Source of the DNA: an uncultured Bacteroidales bacterium
Lineage (GTDB): Bacteria; Bacteroidota; Bacteroidia; Bacteroidales; F082
Reading direction: 5' to 3'
Assembly (NCBI GenBank): GCA_905233445.1
Contig: CAJOEP010000007.1
Location: 126,525-190,524, forward strand
DNA length: 64,000 nt
The notes below the pieces were generated by a model. That model did not search any database. It was not told where the DNA came from and worked only from the letters and a program-made list of their open reading frames with translations. Position numbers and translations under genes: made by a program. How positions within the stretch are numbered: the first letter of the stretch is position 1; each line of letters begins with the position of its first letter. Shown piece by piece: positions 24,744 to 32,586 of the stretch.

Positions 24744-27068
24744 ATGAAAAAAACTTTACTATTCATTGCGGCAATCCTGATGTCATTATCAGTATTTGCT
24801 CAAACAAGAACAACATTCCTAAGCGAGCATTTCGACGGCTCGGCAATGCCTGAAGGATGGCAGGTTATGGAAAACGGAGCCAGCTGCTGGAGCATCTCGG
24901 CAACACAGAACGCAGGCGGCATTGCCAACGAGCTCAAGCTCTATTACAGCCCTCAGTTCAACGGCACCTCACGCATGGTGATGCCTGCTGTTGATCTCTC
25001 AGGCGTGACATCGGTCGTGGTCAGCTTCAAACACTGCCTCGACAACTATCAAGGCTCGCACACACTTGGTGTCGCCACCACTTCCGACGACGGCGCGACA
25101 TGGAACGTGGCATGGAGCCAGTCTTACTCTTCTGACGGACAATGGAACATCAACCAGGTGGTCACAACTCCTGACATGGGCAACAGCAATGTCAGATTCT
25201 GCATCTACTACACCGGAAACAGCTACAACATCGACAACTGGTATTTCGACGATATTGAGATCTTCACTCAGGAAAATCTGGATTTACAACTCGCTTCAAT
25301 CGACGTCAACAGTGTTTTGAGCGCAGGCGTTAATGACATCAAATGCACAGTAATAAATAAAGGTGTCGAAAACGTGAACGAAATCACAATGTCATACCAA
25401 CTCGACAACGAGCCGGCTGTAGTGGAGACTTTCACTGTAAACCTCAGCACCTTCGCATCAACAGAACTCACATTCTCACAGCCGGTGACTTTTATCCCGG
25501 GCAGCTACAATCTTACTTTGAACATTGAGGCTGTTAACGGCGGCAATGACGACGATCCGAGCAACAACACTTTGGAAAAGACCATAGGCGTGGCTCTCGG
25601 CTCAACCCAGAGAATCCCGATGATTGAGCACTTCTCAAGCTCAACCTGCGGACCATGCGTCAGCGTGAACACAGCTATGCTCAACTTCACAAATACACAT
25701 CCAGGCATGTTCACCTACACCAAATATCAGATGAACTGGCCAGGCAACGGCGATCCATATTACACAGCTGAAGGCGGCACAAGAAGAACATACTACGGCG
25801 TGAGCGCAGTGCCACAATGCTTCCTCGACGGCGAAGACCAAGGCTACGCGGCAGTTCAGACATCGGTGTTCGACCAGCATTATGCAAATCCTGCTTTCGC
25901 AGATATCAGAGGCTCGTTCAATGTTAGCGGCAACACCATCAACGTGAAGGTTGACTTCATGGCATATTATGATTTGAACACTGCAAAAGCATTCGTTTCA
26001 GTCAATGAAAAAGAGACCCACAACAATGTTGGCGGCAACGGTGAGACATCGTTCCACCATATCTTCATGAAATATTTGACAGAAGCTACAGGCAACATAG
26101 TGAATATCGCTGCCGGTGAAAGCCAGCACTTCGAATTCTCATACGACATGTCATCGACCCACGTCGAGGAGATGAACGACCTCGAAGTCTCGGCTTGGCT
26201 CCAGGAATACGGCACCAAAGAGATGCTCAACAGCCACTTCCTCTATGAATACACCGACATCCACCCATATCCTGTTCAAAACCTTACAGTCAACGCAAAC
26301 AACGGCACATTGGTAGCGGGTTGGGCAGCTCCGGAAGGTGGCAACGCATTGAGCTACAATGTATATATCAACGGTGAAATGGCTGGCAATGTCACAACAA
26401 CAGAATTCACGACAAGTGTAACAGAAGAATTCAACGTTGTTGCTGTTGAAGCCCTTTATCAGGATGACATGACATCAGTGAAAATTGTGAAATCAACAGC
26501 ATCGGCACCAGTTCCACAAACAGAACCTACTATCAGCGTCAACGAAATCACTTTCGAAGACTATACACCTGTAACTTTCACAATCAGCAACGAGACAGCA
26601 GCACCATTCACCATCAACGAAATATCTCAAGATGTCACTTTCATGAAATATCTGGGAATAGAAACAAGCGCAGGACTTCCTGCAACATTGGAAGTCGGCG
26701 AAAGCTTGGAAGTTACAGTCGGTATAAACGTGTACGTTAAGGGCTATGTTGAAACAACCATTGCAATCGTTTCTGACATTGCCACACAAACTATTCCAGT
26801 GTTTATTAACGAGGAGATTATTTCTGGCATAGACGAAAACAGCAACAGCTACGAAATCTATCCTAACCCGACCAACGGCAACATCGTGGTGAAAGGCAAC
26901 AACATCAATGAAGTTGAAGTCTATAACCTCTGCGGCCAGAAAGTCTTGACAGTCAACGGCGAACAGAATGTCAATGTCGATATGAGCAACCTCACATCAG
27001 GCGTTTACATGGTGAAAGTTGTTGATGGCAACGGAAACGCAACTGTGAACAAGGTCGTGAAAAGATAG
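24744..27068 (+). CDS. Secreted T9SS cargo with Omp28-like thioredoxin-fold domain
   Basis: 774 residues; start at 24744 (ATGAAAAAAACT) just after an in-frame ATG at 24738. Signal peptide to about SVFAQ. Domains in order: a jelly-roll/MAM-like module (about residues 25-175, ending NWYFDDIEIF), a CARDB-like module (180-280), an Omp28-type thioredoxin-like domain (285-490) with a CxxC pair in SSTCGPCVS, an Ig/FN3-like module (500-570), another sandwich domain, and a C-terminal T9SS type A sorting domain (YEIYPNPTNGNIVVKG ... GVYMVKVV). The CxxC pair suggests a disulfide or redox role outside the cell (inference). Promoter TATATTTG at 24708-24715. Confidence 0.87.
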   Translation: MKKTLLFIAAILMSLSVFAQTRTTFLSEHFDGSAMPEGWQVMENGASCWSISATQNAGGIANELKLYYSPQFNGTSRMVMPAVDLSGVTSVVVSFKHCLDNYQGSHTLGVATTSDDGATWNVAWSQSYSSDGQWNINQVVTTPDMGNSNVRFCIYYTGNSYNIDNWYFDDIEIFTQENLDLQLASIDVNSVLSAGVNDIKCTVINKGVENVNEITMSYQLDNEPAVVETFTVNLSTFASTELTFSQPVTFIPGSYNLTLNIEAVNGGNDDDPSNNTLEKTIGVALGSTQRIPMIEHFSSSTCGPCVSVNTAMLNFTNTHPGMFTYTKYQMNWPGNGDPYYTAEGGTRRTYYGVSAVPQCFLDGEDQGYAAVQTSVFDQHYANPAFADIRGSFNVSGNTINVKVDFMAYYDLNTAKAFVSVNEKETHNNVGGNGETSFHHIFMKYLTEATGNIVNIAAGESQHFEFSYDMSSTHVEEMNDLEVSAWLQEYGTKEMLNSHFLYEYTDIHPYPVQNLTVNANNGTLVAGWAAPEGGNALSYNVYINGEMAGNVTTTEFTTSVTEEFNVVAVEALYQDDMTSVKIVKSTASAPVPQTEPTISVNEITFEDYTPVTFTISNETAAPFTINEISQDVTFMKYLGIETSAGLPATLEVGESLEVTVGINVYVKGYVETTIAIVSDIATQTIPVFINEEIISGIDENSNSYEIYPNPTNGNIVVKGNNINEVEVYNLCGQKVLTVNGEQNVNVDMSNLTSGVYMVKVVDGNGNATVNKVVKR

Positions 27069-27072
27069 TTGT

Positions 27073-27120
27073 TCAGTTAGTCAGTTGTTCAGTTGACTAA
27101 CTGAACAACTGACTAACTGA
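27073..27120. repeat. Octad-repeat hairpin between convergent genes
   Basis: A 22-bp perfect stem, TCAGTTAGTCAGTTGTTCAG onwards (27073-27094), a 4-nt GACT loop and its exact reverse complement (27099-27120). Units are 8 bp (AGTTGTTC, AGTTAGTC, AGTTGTTC). It starts 5 bp after the T9SS cargo stop and runs over the last codons of the cysteate-synthase-like gene, and can terminate both transcripts. Confidence 0.85.
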
Positions 27121-28402
27121 TTAACTTAACGAAGTTCTTAATTTCCTCTTTCGTCGCGTTCACACTAAATACACGGTCTGGTTTCAAATACCACACCTCA
27201 TTGTGTTGTTTAAACAGTTTCTCGCCACCGCCGGTGATGTTGAGCATAATCACGTCGTCGGCTTTAACCTGTTTATTTTCAATGGCTTGGATGAGCGATG
27301 CGGTAGCCACTCCTGCTGCGTGGTAGATGTCGATGCCTTCGAGTTCCTCAAACATATCGCAAGCCTTCTGTGCCTCAGCGTTTGTCACGGCAAAGAAGTC
27401 GCCGTCGGTATCGGTCATGGCGTCGAACAAGCCTCCAGCCAATGAATAAGGCGGTTTTCTGTTCGACAAAACCTTGGCGCAAATCTCACTTGCGTCTTTT
27501 CGCGCCTGCTCCGCATCGTACGGCAGCAGAGCCCTCGAATGAGCCTTCCACGCATCATACATCGGGGTGAACGGCCTGTTCTGCGACACGTAAATCTTCG
27601 CTTTGTTTGTGCCGAATCTGCCGTCCTCAATGAAGCGCAGGTTGGCTTCCCATGCCGCGATGGCGCCTGTTCCGCTTCCCACGGCCTGAAAATAATAATC
27701 CGGGATCCTGCCGATGAACGTCACTGCCGACATCATGGTGGTGCTCATGCCGTCACGACGCGCGATGTTCTTGGCACCGCCTTCAGCAAAGAATCCGTCC
27801 ATCTCGCAGACGATATTACCTAAATTAATTGCGTCGAAATAATCGCTGCCATGCTCGGTGCAAAGCAGTTTCACGCATGGATTGAGCGGTTTCTCAAACC
27901 ATAGAGCGTCGATGTTATCCTCAGGAACGGTCAGCAAAAGCTTGATGTCGTTGTCGGAACACACCTGCGCGAAAGCTCTCGCAGTGTTGCCAGCCGACGA
28001 CACCACCATCACCTGATCGCGGAGCTTGCTGTCGAGACGTGCACACACCGAATAAGCCTCTGTCTCCTTGAACGAACATGTACGCATCTTAGCTCCAATC
28101 GCAGGATAATATCCGTTGAAAGTAATGTATAAATTATTGAGTCCCAGCTTCTTGGCAAGTTTCTCGCTCTTGTAAGTCACCGGACACGAAGCACCTTTCA
28201 AAAGGTTCTTCAAAGGCATCCAGTCTGCAAAACGGTAAAGACCCTCGTTTTCCTCTTTGATCTCAAGCTGTTTCTTCTCATAAATGGCGCGGATAAGACT
28301 CGGTTTCTCATTGTTTGGAAAGTCGAGCATCCAGCCGCTGTCGTCACAAACGCGGCCGTCGGCCACATTCTTAATCTGATATTTTGTAGGTGTAAATGCC
28401 AT
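27113..28402 (-). CDS. Threonine-synthase-like PLP enzyme, probable cysteate synthase
   Basis: 429 residues, fold-type II PLP enzyme. The PLP Lys sits in CSFKETEAYS, the phosphate-binding loop is SSAGNTARAFAQ, and AVGSGTGAIAAWEAN and NITGGGEKLF follow as further PLP contacts. The overall layout matches the cysteate-synthase branch (phosphoserine plus sulfite to cysteate) known from Methanosarcina and found in Bacteroidota; such enzymes could feed sulfonolipid synthesis. No sulfite source is encoded nearby, so substrate is inferred. The -7 element TATCTTTG just upstream (about 28414-28421) rules out the upstream TTG; ATG 28402 is the start. Confidence 0.78.
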   Translation of the reverse strand: MAFTPTKYQIKNVADGRVCDDSGWMLDFPNNEKPSLIRAIYEKKQLEIKEENEGLYRFADWMPLKNLLKGASCPVTYKSEKLAKKLGLNNLYITFNGYYPAIGAKMRTCSFKETEAYSVCARLDSKLRDQVMVVSSAGNTARAFAQVCSDNDIKLLLTVPEDNIDALWFEKPLNPCVKLLCTEHGSDYFDAINLGNIVCEMDGFFAEGGAKNIARRDGMSTTMMSAVTFIGRIPDYYFQAVGSGTGAIAAWEANLRFIEDGRFGTNKAKIYVSQNRPFTPMYDAWKAHSRALLPYDAEQARKDASEICAKVLSNRKPPYSLAGGLFDAMTDTDGDFFAVTNAEAQKACDMFEELEGIDIYHAAGVATASLIQAIENKQVKADDVIMLNITGGGEKLFKQHNEVWYLKPDRVFSVNATKEEIKNFVKLIS

Positions 28403-28504
28403 AATTCCTTTGTTTTGAAACCGCAAAGATAGTAAAATAATTTACTAATTTGAGAAAAATTTAGTTTTTTTGTAACTAGGTGTTTGGTTTTAAGAAAATT
28501 TGCA

Positions 28505-28512
28505 TATTTTTG
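28505..28512 (+). promoter_or_regulatory. -7 promoter element of the C1 peptidase pair
   Basis: TATTTTTG, 52 bases before the first peptidase ATG. No second element is obvious between the two peptidase genes, so they probably share it. Confidence 0.65.
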
Positions 28513-28564
28513 TAGATTGAAATAATTGTGAAATTCAAAGATTCAAAATTTAAAATTTTTAGAT

Positions 28565-29764
28565 ATGAAAACATTAAAATACATTGTTATGCTGGCAGTT
28601 GCGATACTTTTCGCGCTACCGATGCAGGCTCAGAAAGACGAGAAAGCCGTCTATCAGATTACAGATGACGTTGTGGTTCCGCACACCATGGTACAAAACC
28701 AAGGCTCATCTGGCACTTGCTGGTGTTTTGCCGGAACCGGTTTCGTGGAAGCCGAGATTCTCAGAAAATATGGTGAAGAGCTAAACCTTTCGGAGATGTA
28801 TTTCGTCCGTTGGGCTTATGCCAAGAAATTCGACCGTTTCATCAAGATGCACGGTGTCACAAACCTCAGCTGCGGCGGCGAAATCTTTGACGTGCTCTAT
28901 GCCTTAGCAGAAAACGGTATGATTACTGGCGAGGCCTATCCTGGTTTCTTGCCGGGATTCGACCGTCACAACCATGGCGAACTGCAGAATGCCATAGAAG
29001 GCTACGCGAGAACCGTGACAAAGAAAAGCAGCGGACGCATACTCTTTGAAGTCTATCCCGACGTAGTTGAAGCGATGCTCAACGCATATCTCGGCGAGGT
29101 GCCTGCCAAATTCGAATACAACGGAATGGTTTACTTCCCTGAGTCATTCGCAAAGAAATACGCTCTCGATATCAACGATTACGTACAATTCACCTCATTC
29201 ATGGATCAGGAACAGTACAAACCATTCAACATCATGATTCCTGACAACTGGACCAACACTCCAAGCTATAATATGGGCTTCGACGAGATGATGGCAGAGC
29301 TCGACACTGCTTTGTACAAAGGCTATACCGTCGGCTGGGCACAGGATGTGAGCGACAAAGGATTCTCACGCAAGGCCGGCGTCGCAATTGTCCCGGACGA
29401 TGACGTCAACAAGATTCGCGAGAGCAACCCTAAGGCCTTCAAGAAGATGACCGACGAGGAGATTCTTGAAAAAGTTTATTCATTTGAATATGTCATGCCT
29501 GAAAAAGTCGTCACCGAAGAAATGCATCAGACCGCTTACGACGACTGGAGCACCGGCGATGACCACAGCATGCTTATCGTAGGCATCGCACACGACCAGA
29601 ACGGCAACAAATATTATAAAGTGAAAAACTCTTGGGGTGAAGCCGGACCTTACAAAGGTTACTGGTACTGCTCAGAAGAGTTCGTGAAACTGCACACTGC
29701 GTTCTTCACAGTCAACAAAGAGGCATTCAGCGACGAAATGAGCAACAGTCTTTCAATAGAATAA
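28565..29764 (+). CDS. Exported C1-family cysteine peptidase (PepC/bleomycin-hydrolase-like)
   Basis: 399 residues. A signal peptide (to about MQAQ, residue 23) directs an aminopeptidase-C-type peptidase out of the cytoplasm. Oxyanion Gln and catalytic Cys are at about residues 46 and 52 (NQGSSGTCWCF); the catalytic His is in GDDHSMLIVGIAHD and the Asn in KVKNSWGEAG. The inserted lid between residues 80 and 320 is typical of the family. The C-terminus lacks a T9SS domain, so the periplasm is likely. The next gene is a paralogue 43 bp downstream; the two probably process imported peptides together. Confidence 0.9.
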   Translation: MKTLKYIVMLAVAILFALPMQAQKDEKAVYQITDDVVVPHTMVQNQGSSGTCWCFAGTGFVEAEILRKYGEELNLSEMYFVRWAYAKKFDRFIKMHGVTNLSCGGEIFDVLYALAENGMITGEAYPGFLPGFDRHNHGELQNAIEGYARTVTKKSSGRILFEVYPDVVEAMLNAYLGEVPAKFEYNGMVYFPESFAKKYALDINDYVQFTSFMDQEQYKPFNIMIPDNWTNTPSYNMGFDEMMAELDTALYKGYTVGWAQDVSDKGFSRKAGVAIVPDDDVNKIRESNPKAFKKMTDEEILEKVYSFEYVMPEKVVTEEMHQTAYDDWSTGDDHSMLIVGIAHDQNGNKYYKVKNSWGEAGPYKGYWYCSEEFVKLHTAFFTVNKEAFSDEMSNSLSIE

Positions 29765-29806
29765 TGTAGAGACGATAATTATTAACAAATCAAATTATAA
29801 AAACAA

Positions 29807-31054
29807 ATGAAATTCAGACATTTTATCTTGGCAGCTGCAATGTTGTTCAGCGTGCCGACATTCGCTCAAGAAGCAGCCGAAAACGAAGATGAAGGCTACA
29901 AATTTGAAGTCATTAAGGAGTTGCCTATCACTCCAGTGAAAGACCAGAACAGAGCAGGAACCTGCTGGTGCTACTCGACTCTCGGTTTCTTCGAGGCTGA
30001 GTTACTCCGCATGGGCAAGCCGGAGTACGATTTCTCAGAGATGTACATCGTTTACAAGACCTATCAGGACAGAGCAGAGAAGACAGTGCGCACACACGGT
30101 GACGTTTCTTTCGCACAGGGCGGCTCATTCGGCGATGTCATTTACGCTATCAAGCATTACGGTCTCGTCCCGGATTCAGAGATGAGAGCCGGTCAGATGC
30201 ACGGCGACAGCCTCAGCGATTTCTCAGAGTTTTCAGCTGTTTGCGACCCGTTTGTTGAAGCCGTTGCAACAAAATGCAAGACTCTCCAGCTCGGCACCGA
30301 TGAGAACCACACTCCACTTTGGAAGAATGCCCTCAACGGCATCCTCGACGCCTACATCGGCAAATGCCCTGAGAAGTTTACATATGAAGGAAAAGAATAC
30401 ACCCCAATGGAGTTCGCTGCATCGACAGGCTTGAACATGGACGACTATGTCAACATCGCTTCTTTCGCACACCAGCCTTGGTATGAACCATTCGTCATCG
30501 AGGTTCAGGACAACTGGCGCTGGGGCATGGCTTACAACCTACCGGTAGATGAGTTCATGGAAGTGATGAACAACGCCATCGACAACGGCTACCCGATTGC
30601 ATGGGGTGCTGACGTCAGCGAGAGAGGCTGGCTCAGAGGCAAGATGGCAGGCATCTGCGTCCTTCCTGACCTTGACAGCAAAACAGCCGATAAAGCAGGC
30701 ACCGATTTCGCACACTGGAACGGATTGAGCGCCGCCGACCGCCAGAAAGAGGCTATGAACAGACCAACTCCACAACGCTGGGTTACCGACCAGGACCGTA
30801 TCGACGCATACAATAACTTCGAGACAACAGATGACCACGGCATGGTAATCTACGGCAAGGCAAAAGACCAGATGGGCAACGTCTATTTCATGGTTAAAAA
30901 CTCATGGGGAAAAGCAGGCAACTATGACGGAATATGGTACGCATCAGAAGCCTTCGTACGCTACAAAACATTGAACTACGTCGTTCACAAAGACGCTCTC
31001 CCGAAAAACATCAAGAAAGCGTTAGGAATTGAAGACGGAAAGAAGAAGAAATAA
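29807..31054 (+). CDS. Exported C1-family cysteine peptidase, paralogue of the preceding gene
   Basis: 415 residues with signal peptide to about TFAQE. Catalytic elements: DQNRAGTCWCYST (Gln, Cys), TTDDHGMVIYG (His) and MVKNSWGKAG (Asn). It shares the same lid arrangement as the upstream gene but the sequences have diverged in the insert, which points to different substrate preference. The C-terminus is lysine-rich and carries no sorting domain. Its end borders the heptad array at 31058-31111, which provides a bidirectional hairpin against the convergent yitT-like gene. Confidence 0.9.
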   Translation: MKFRHFILAAAMLFSVPTFAQEAAENEDEGYKFEVIKELPITPVKDQNRAGTCWCYSTLGFFEAELLRMGKPEYDFSEMYIVYKTYQDRAEKTVRTHGDVSFAQGGSFGDVIYAIKHYGLVPDSEMRAGQMHGDSLSDFSEFSAVCDPFVEAVATKCKTLQLGTDENHTPLWKNALNGILDAYIGKCPEKFTYEGKEYTPMEFAASTGLNMDDYVNIASFAHQPWYEPFVIEVQDNWRWGMAYNLPVDEFMEVMNNAIDNGYPIAWGADVSERGWLRGKMAGICVLPDLDSKTADKAGTDFAHWNGLSAADRQKEAMNRPTPQRWVTDQDRIDAYNNFETTDDHGMVIYGKAKDQMGNVYFMVKNSWGKAGNYDGIWYASEAFVRYKTLNYVVHKDALPKNIKKALGIEDGKKKK

Positions 31055-31057
31055 TCA

Positions 31058-31111
31058 ATAGTTGGCAGTTAGAAGTTGGCAGTTGGCAATTAGCAGTCAA
31101 CTGCCAACTAT
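31058..31111. repeat. Heptad array forming a hairpin between convergent genes
   Basis: Units AGTTGGC, AGTTAGA, AGTTGGC, AGTTGGC, AATTAGC then inverted units. ATAGTTGGCAGTT (31058-31070) pairs exactly with AACTGCCAACTAT (31099-31111). The right arm covers the stop codon of the YitT-family gene. Likely bidirectional terminator. Confidence 0.8.
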
Positions 31112-31992
31112 TTCTTCATAACCTCGAAACCTTTTCCATAAACTCCCATCACGGTATTTACTGATACGAACGCCTTAGGGTCTTCCTGTTTAACAATACG
31201 AATTACCGACTGGCACTGTGTCTTGCGCACCACAGCCATCAAAATATCATTGTCTTGTTTGGTGTACCAACCCGTTCCTTTGATAATGGTGACTCCACGA
31301 TGAATCTCATTTCCGATTCTGTCGGCGATAACCTCAGGTTTTGAAGAGAAAATAAACATCTGCACCGACTGTTTGCTGCCGGTGAAAGCGAGGTCCATGC
31401 AGTAGCTGCTCACGAAATTACCCACCAAGCTATAAATGATAAGCTCAACACGCTGAAGGATTTCCAAATCTTGGAACACAAAAAACGAGCTTCCGATGAT
31501 CACCAAATTCATTGCCAAAGTGAAACGGCCAAGCGAAATGTTACGGTATTTATTTACAACCATGGTAATGATATCGACACCACCTGTGCTGCCTCCTGAA
31601 AGGAATATGATTCCGTTGGCGAAGCCGCCAATGCCGCCACCGATTATTGCGGCGAGGAATTTATCAGATATAACAGGAACATCGCCGAGAATATTTTGCA
31701 ACAGTGAGAAGAAGAACGCCATCACCGCTATGCAATAAATCGTCTTCACGCCGAATCTCCATCCTAATATCTTGAAAGAGAACAAGATAAGGATTGCGTT
31801 AAGTGTGAAGATGGTATAACCAGTCGAGAGACCTGTAACCCAATACACGATTGTAGCGATACCGTTGACGCCGCCGCCCAGCATGTTGTTCGGGATGAGG
31901 AAGGCCGTCCAGCCAAGCGCTATGATGAACAAACACACTGTAATTACAGCATAGTTTTTGATTTCGACTAAAACATTGGAGGTTTTTTTCAT
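31108..31992 (-). CDS. YitT-family (DUF161/DUF2179) membrane protein
   Basis: 294 residues. Six N-terminal membrane segments with the family motifs NNMLGGGVNGIATI and FLSGGSTGGVDIITMVVNKY, then a C-terminal cytoplasmic DUF2179 domain (about residues 215-290; HRGVTIIKGTGWYTKQDNDIL, KTQCQSVIRIVKQEDPKAF). The family is widespread in Bacteroidota and Firmicutes and its function is unknown. -7 element TATCTTTG at 32020-32027 (minus). Convergent with the second C1 peptidase. Confidence 0.92.
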   Translation of the reverse strand: MKKTSNVLVEIKNYAVITVCLFIIALGWTAFLIPNNMLGGGVNGIATIVYWVTGLSTGYTIFTLNAILILFSFKILGWRFGVKTIYCIAVMAFFFSLLQNILGDVPVISDKFLAAIIGGGIGGFANGIIFLSGGSTGGVDIITMVVNKYRNISLGRFTLAMNLVIIGSSFFVFQDLEILQRVELIIYSLVGNFVSSYCMDLAFTGSKQSVQMFIFSSKPEVIADRIGNEIHRGVTIIKGTGWYTKQDNDILMAVVRKTQCQSVIRIVKQEDPKAFVSVNTVMGVYGKGFEVMKK

Positions 31993-32084
31993 ACTCTTTC
32001 AATTTTACTAATCCAAGTGCAAAGATAAACTATTTTTCAAATGCTTGTTGAAATTTGCTACCCTTTTACTACCTAAAAAAGAGA

Positions 32085-32117
32085 AATCCCTCGCAAATCA
32101 TTGATTTACAAGGGATT
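32085..32117 (-). terminator. Terminator of the tRNA operon
   Basis: On the minus strand AATCCCTTGTAAATCA pairs with TGATTTGCGAGGGATT with one imperfect pair, followed by CTCTTTTTT. It lies 16 bp after the tRNA-Leu 3' end. Confidence 0.8.
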
Positions 32118-32132
32118 ATTTTTTATAATTCG

Positions 32133-32217
32133 TACCTGAGGCCGGGGTCGAACCGGCACGTCCACAATGGACACAGGATTTTAAGTCCGGCGCGTCTACC
32201 GATTCCGCCACTCAGGC
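32133..32217 (-). tRNA. tRNA-Leu (anticodon TAA)
   Basis: 85 nt, type II tRNA with a long variable arm (TGTCCATTGTGGACG). The acceptor stem is GCCTGAG/CTCAGGT, T-loop GGTTCGACCCC, anticodon loop CTTAAAA. The second pair of the anticodon stem is a C-T mismatch (CCGGA against TCCTG), which is unusual. CCA is not encoded. Confidence 0.92.
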
Positions 32218-32228
32218 ACTTATTTTAG

Positions 32229-32301
<73 letters not shown>

Positions 32302-32305
32302 AAAA

Positions 32306-32342
<37 letters not shown>

Positions 32343-32368
32343 TTAAATTTCTATTTGAAATTGCGGTG

Positions 32369-32376
32369 CAAAAATA
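32369..32376 (-). promoter_or_regulatory. -7 promoter element of the tRNA operon
   Basis: Minus-strand TATTTTTG, 26 bases before the duplicated tRNA-Gly half. Confidence 0.7.
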
Positions 32377-32437
32377 CTACATTTTTTAATACGCTCAACA
32401 TTTTTTTTGAAAAATTTTTGATGTGATGTTTTTTTAG

Positions 32438-32464
32438 ACAGGATTGACAAGATTTACAAGATAT
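32438..32464. repeat. Three nonamer repeats ACA(G/A)GATTN
   Basis: ACAGGATTG, ACAAGATTT and ACAAGATAT lie head to tail in the gap between the tRNAs and the end of mutS. The pattern resembles short tandem repeats found dispersed in many Bacteroidota genomes. Confidence 0.6.
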
Positions 32465-32497
32465 TACCAGTTCTAAAACACTAATCGTCAGGGCATT

Positions 32498-32557
32498 AAT
32501 CTTCAATTTTTCAATCTTCAGCTTGCGAAGCAAGGTGGCAATTGAAAAATGAAGATT
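32498..32557 (-). terminator. Hairpin after mutS
   Basis: AATCTTCAATTTTTCAAT (32498-32515) and ATTGAAAAATGAAGATT (32541-32557) pair with one bulged base; the loop is GC-richer. It lies 30 bp past the mutS stop and is AT-rich, so terminator activity is plausible but not certain. Confidence 0.55.
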
Positions 32558-32586
32558 AAAGACCGAACAACTTATTAACACAAAAA

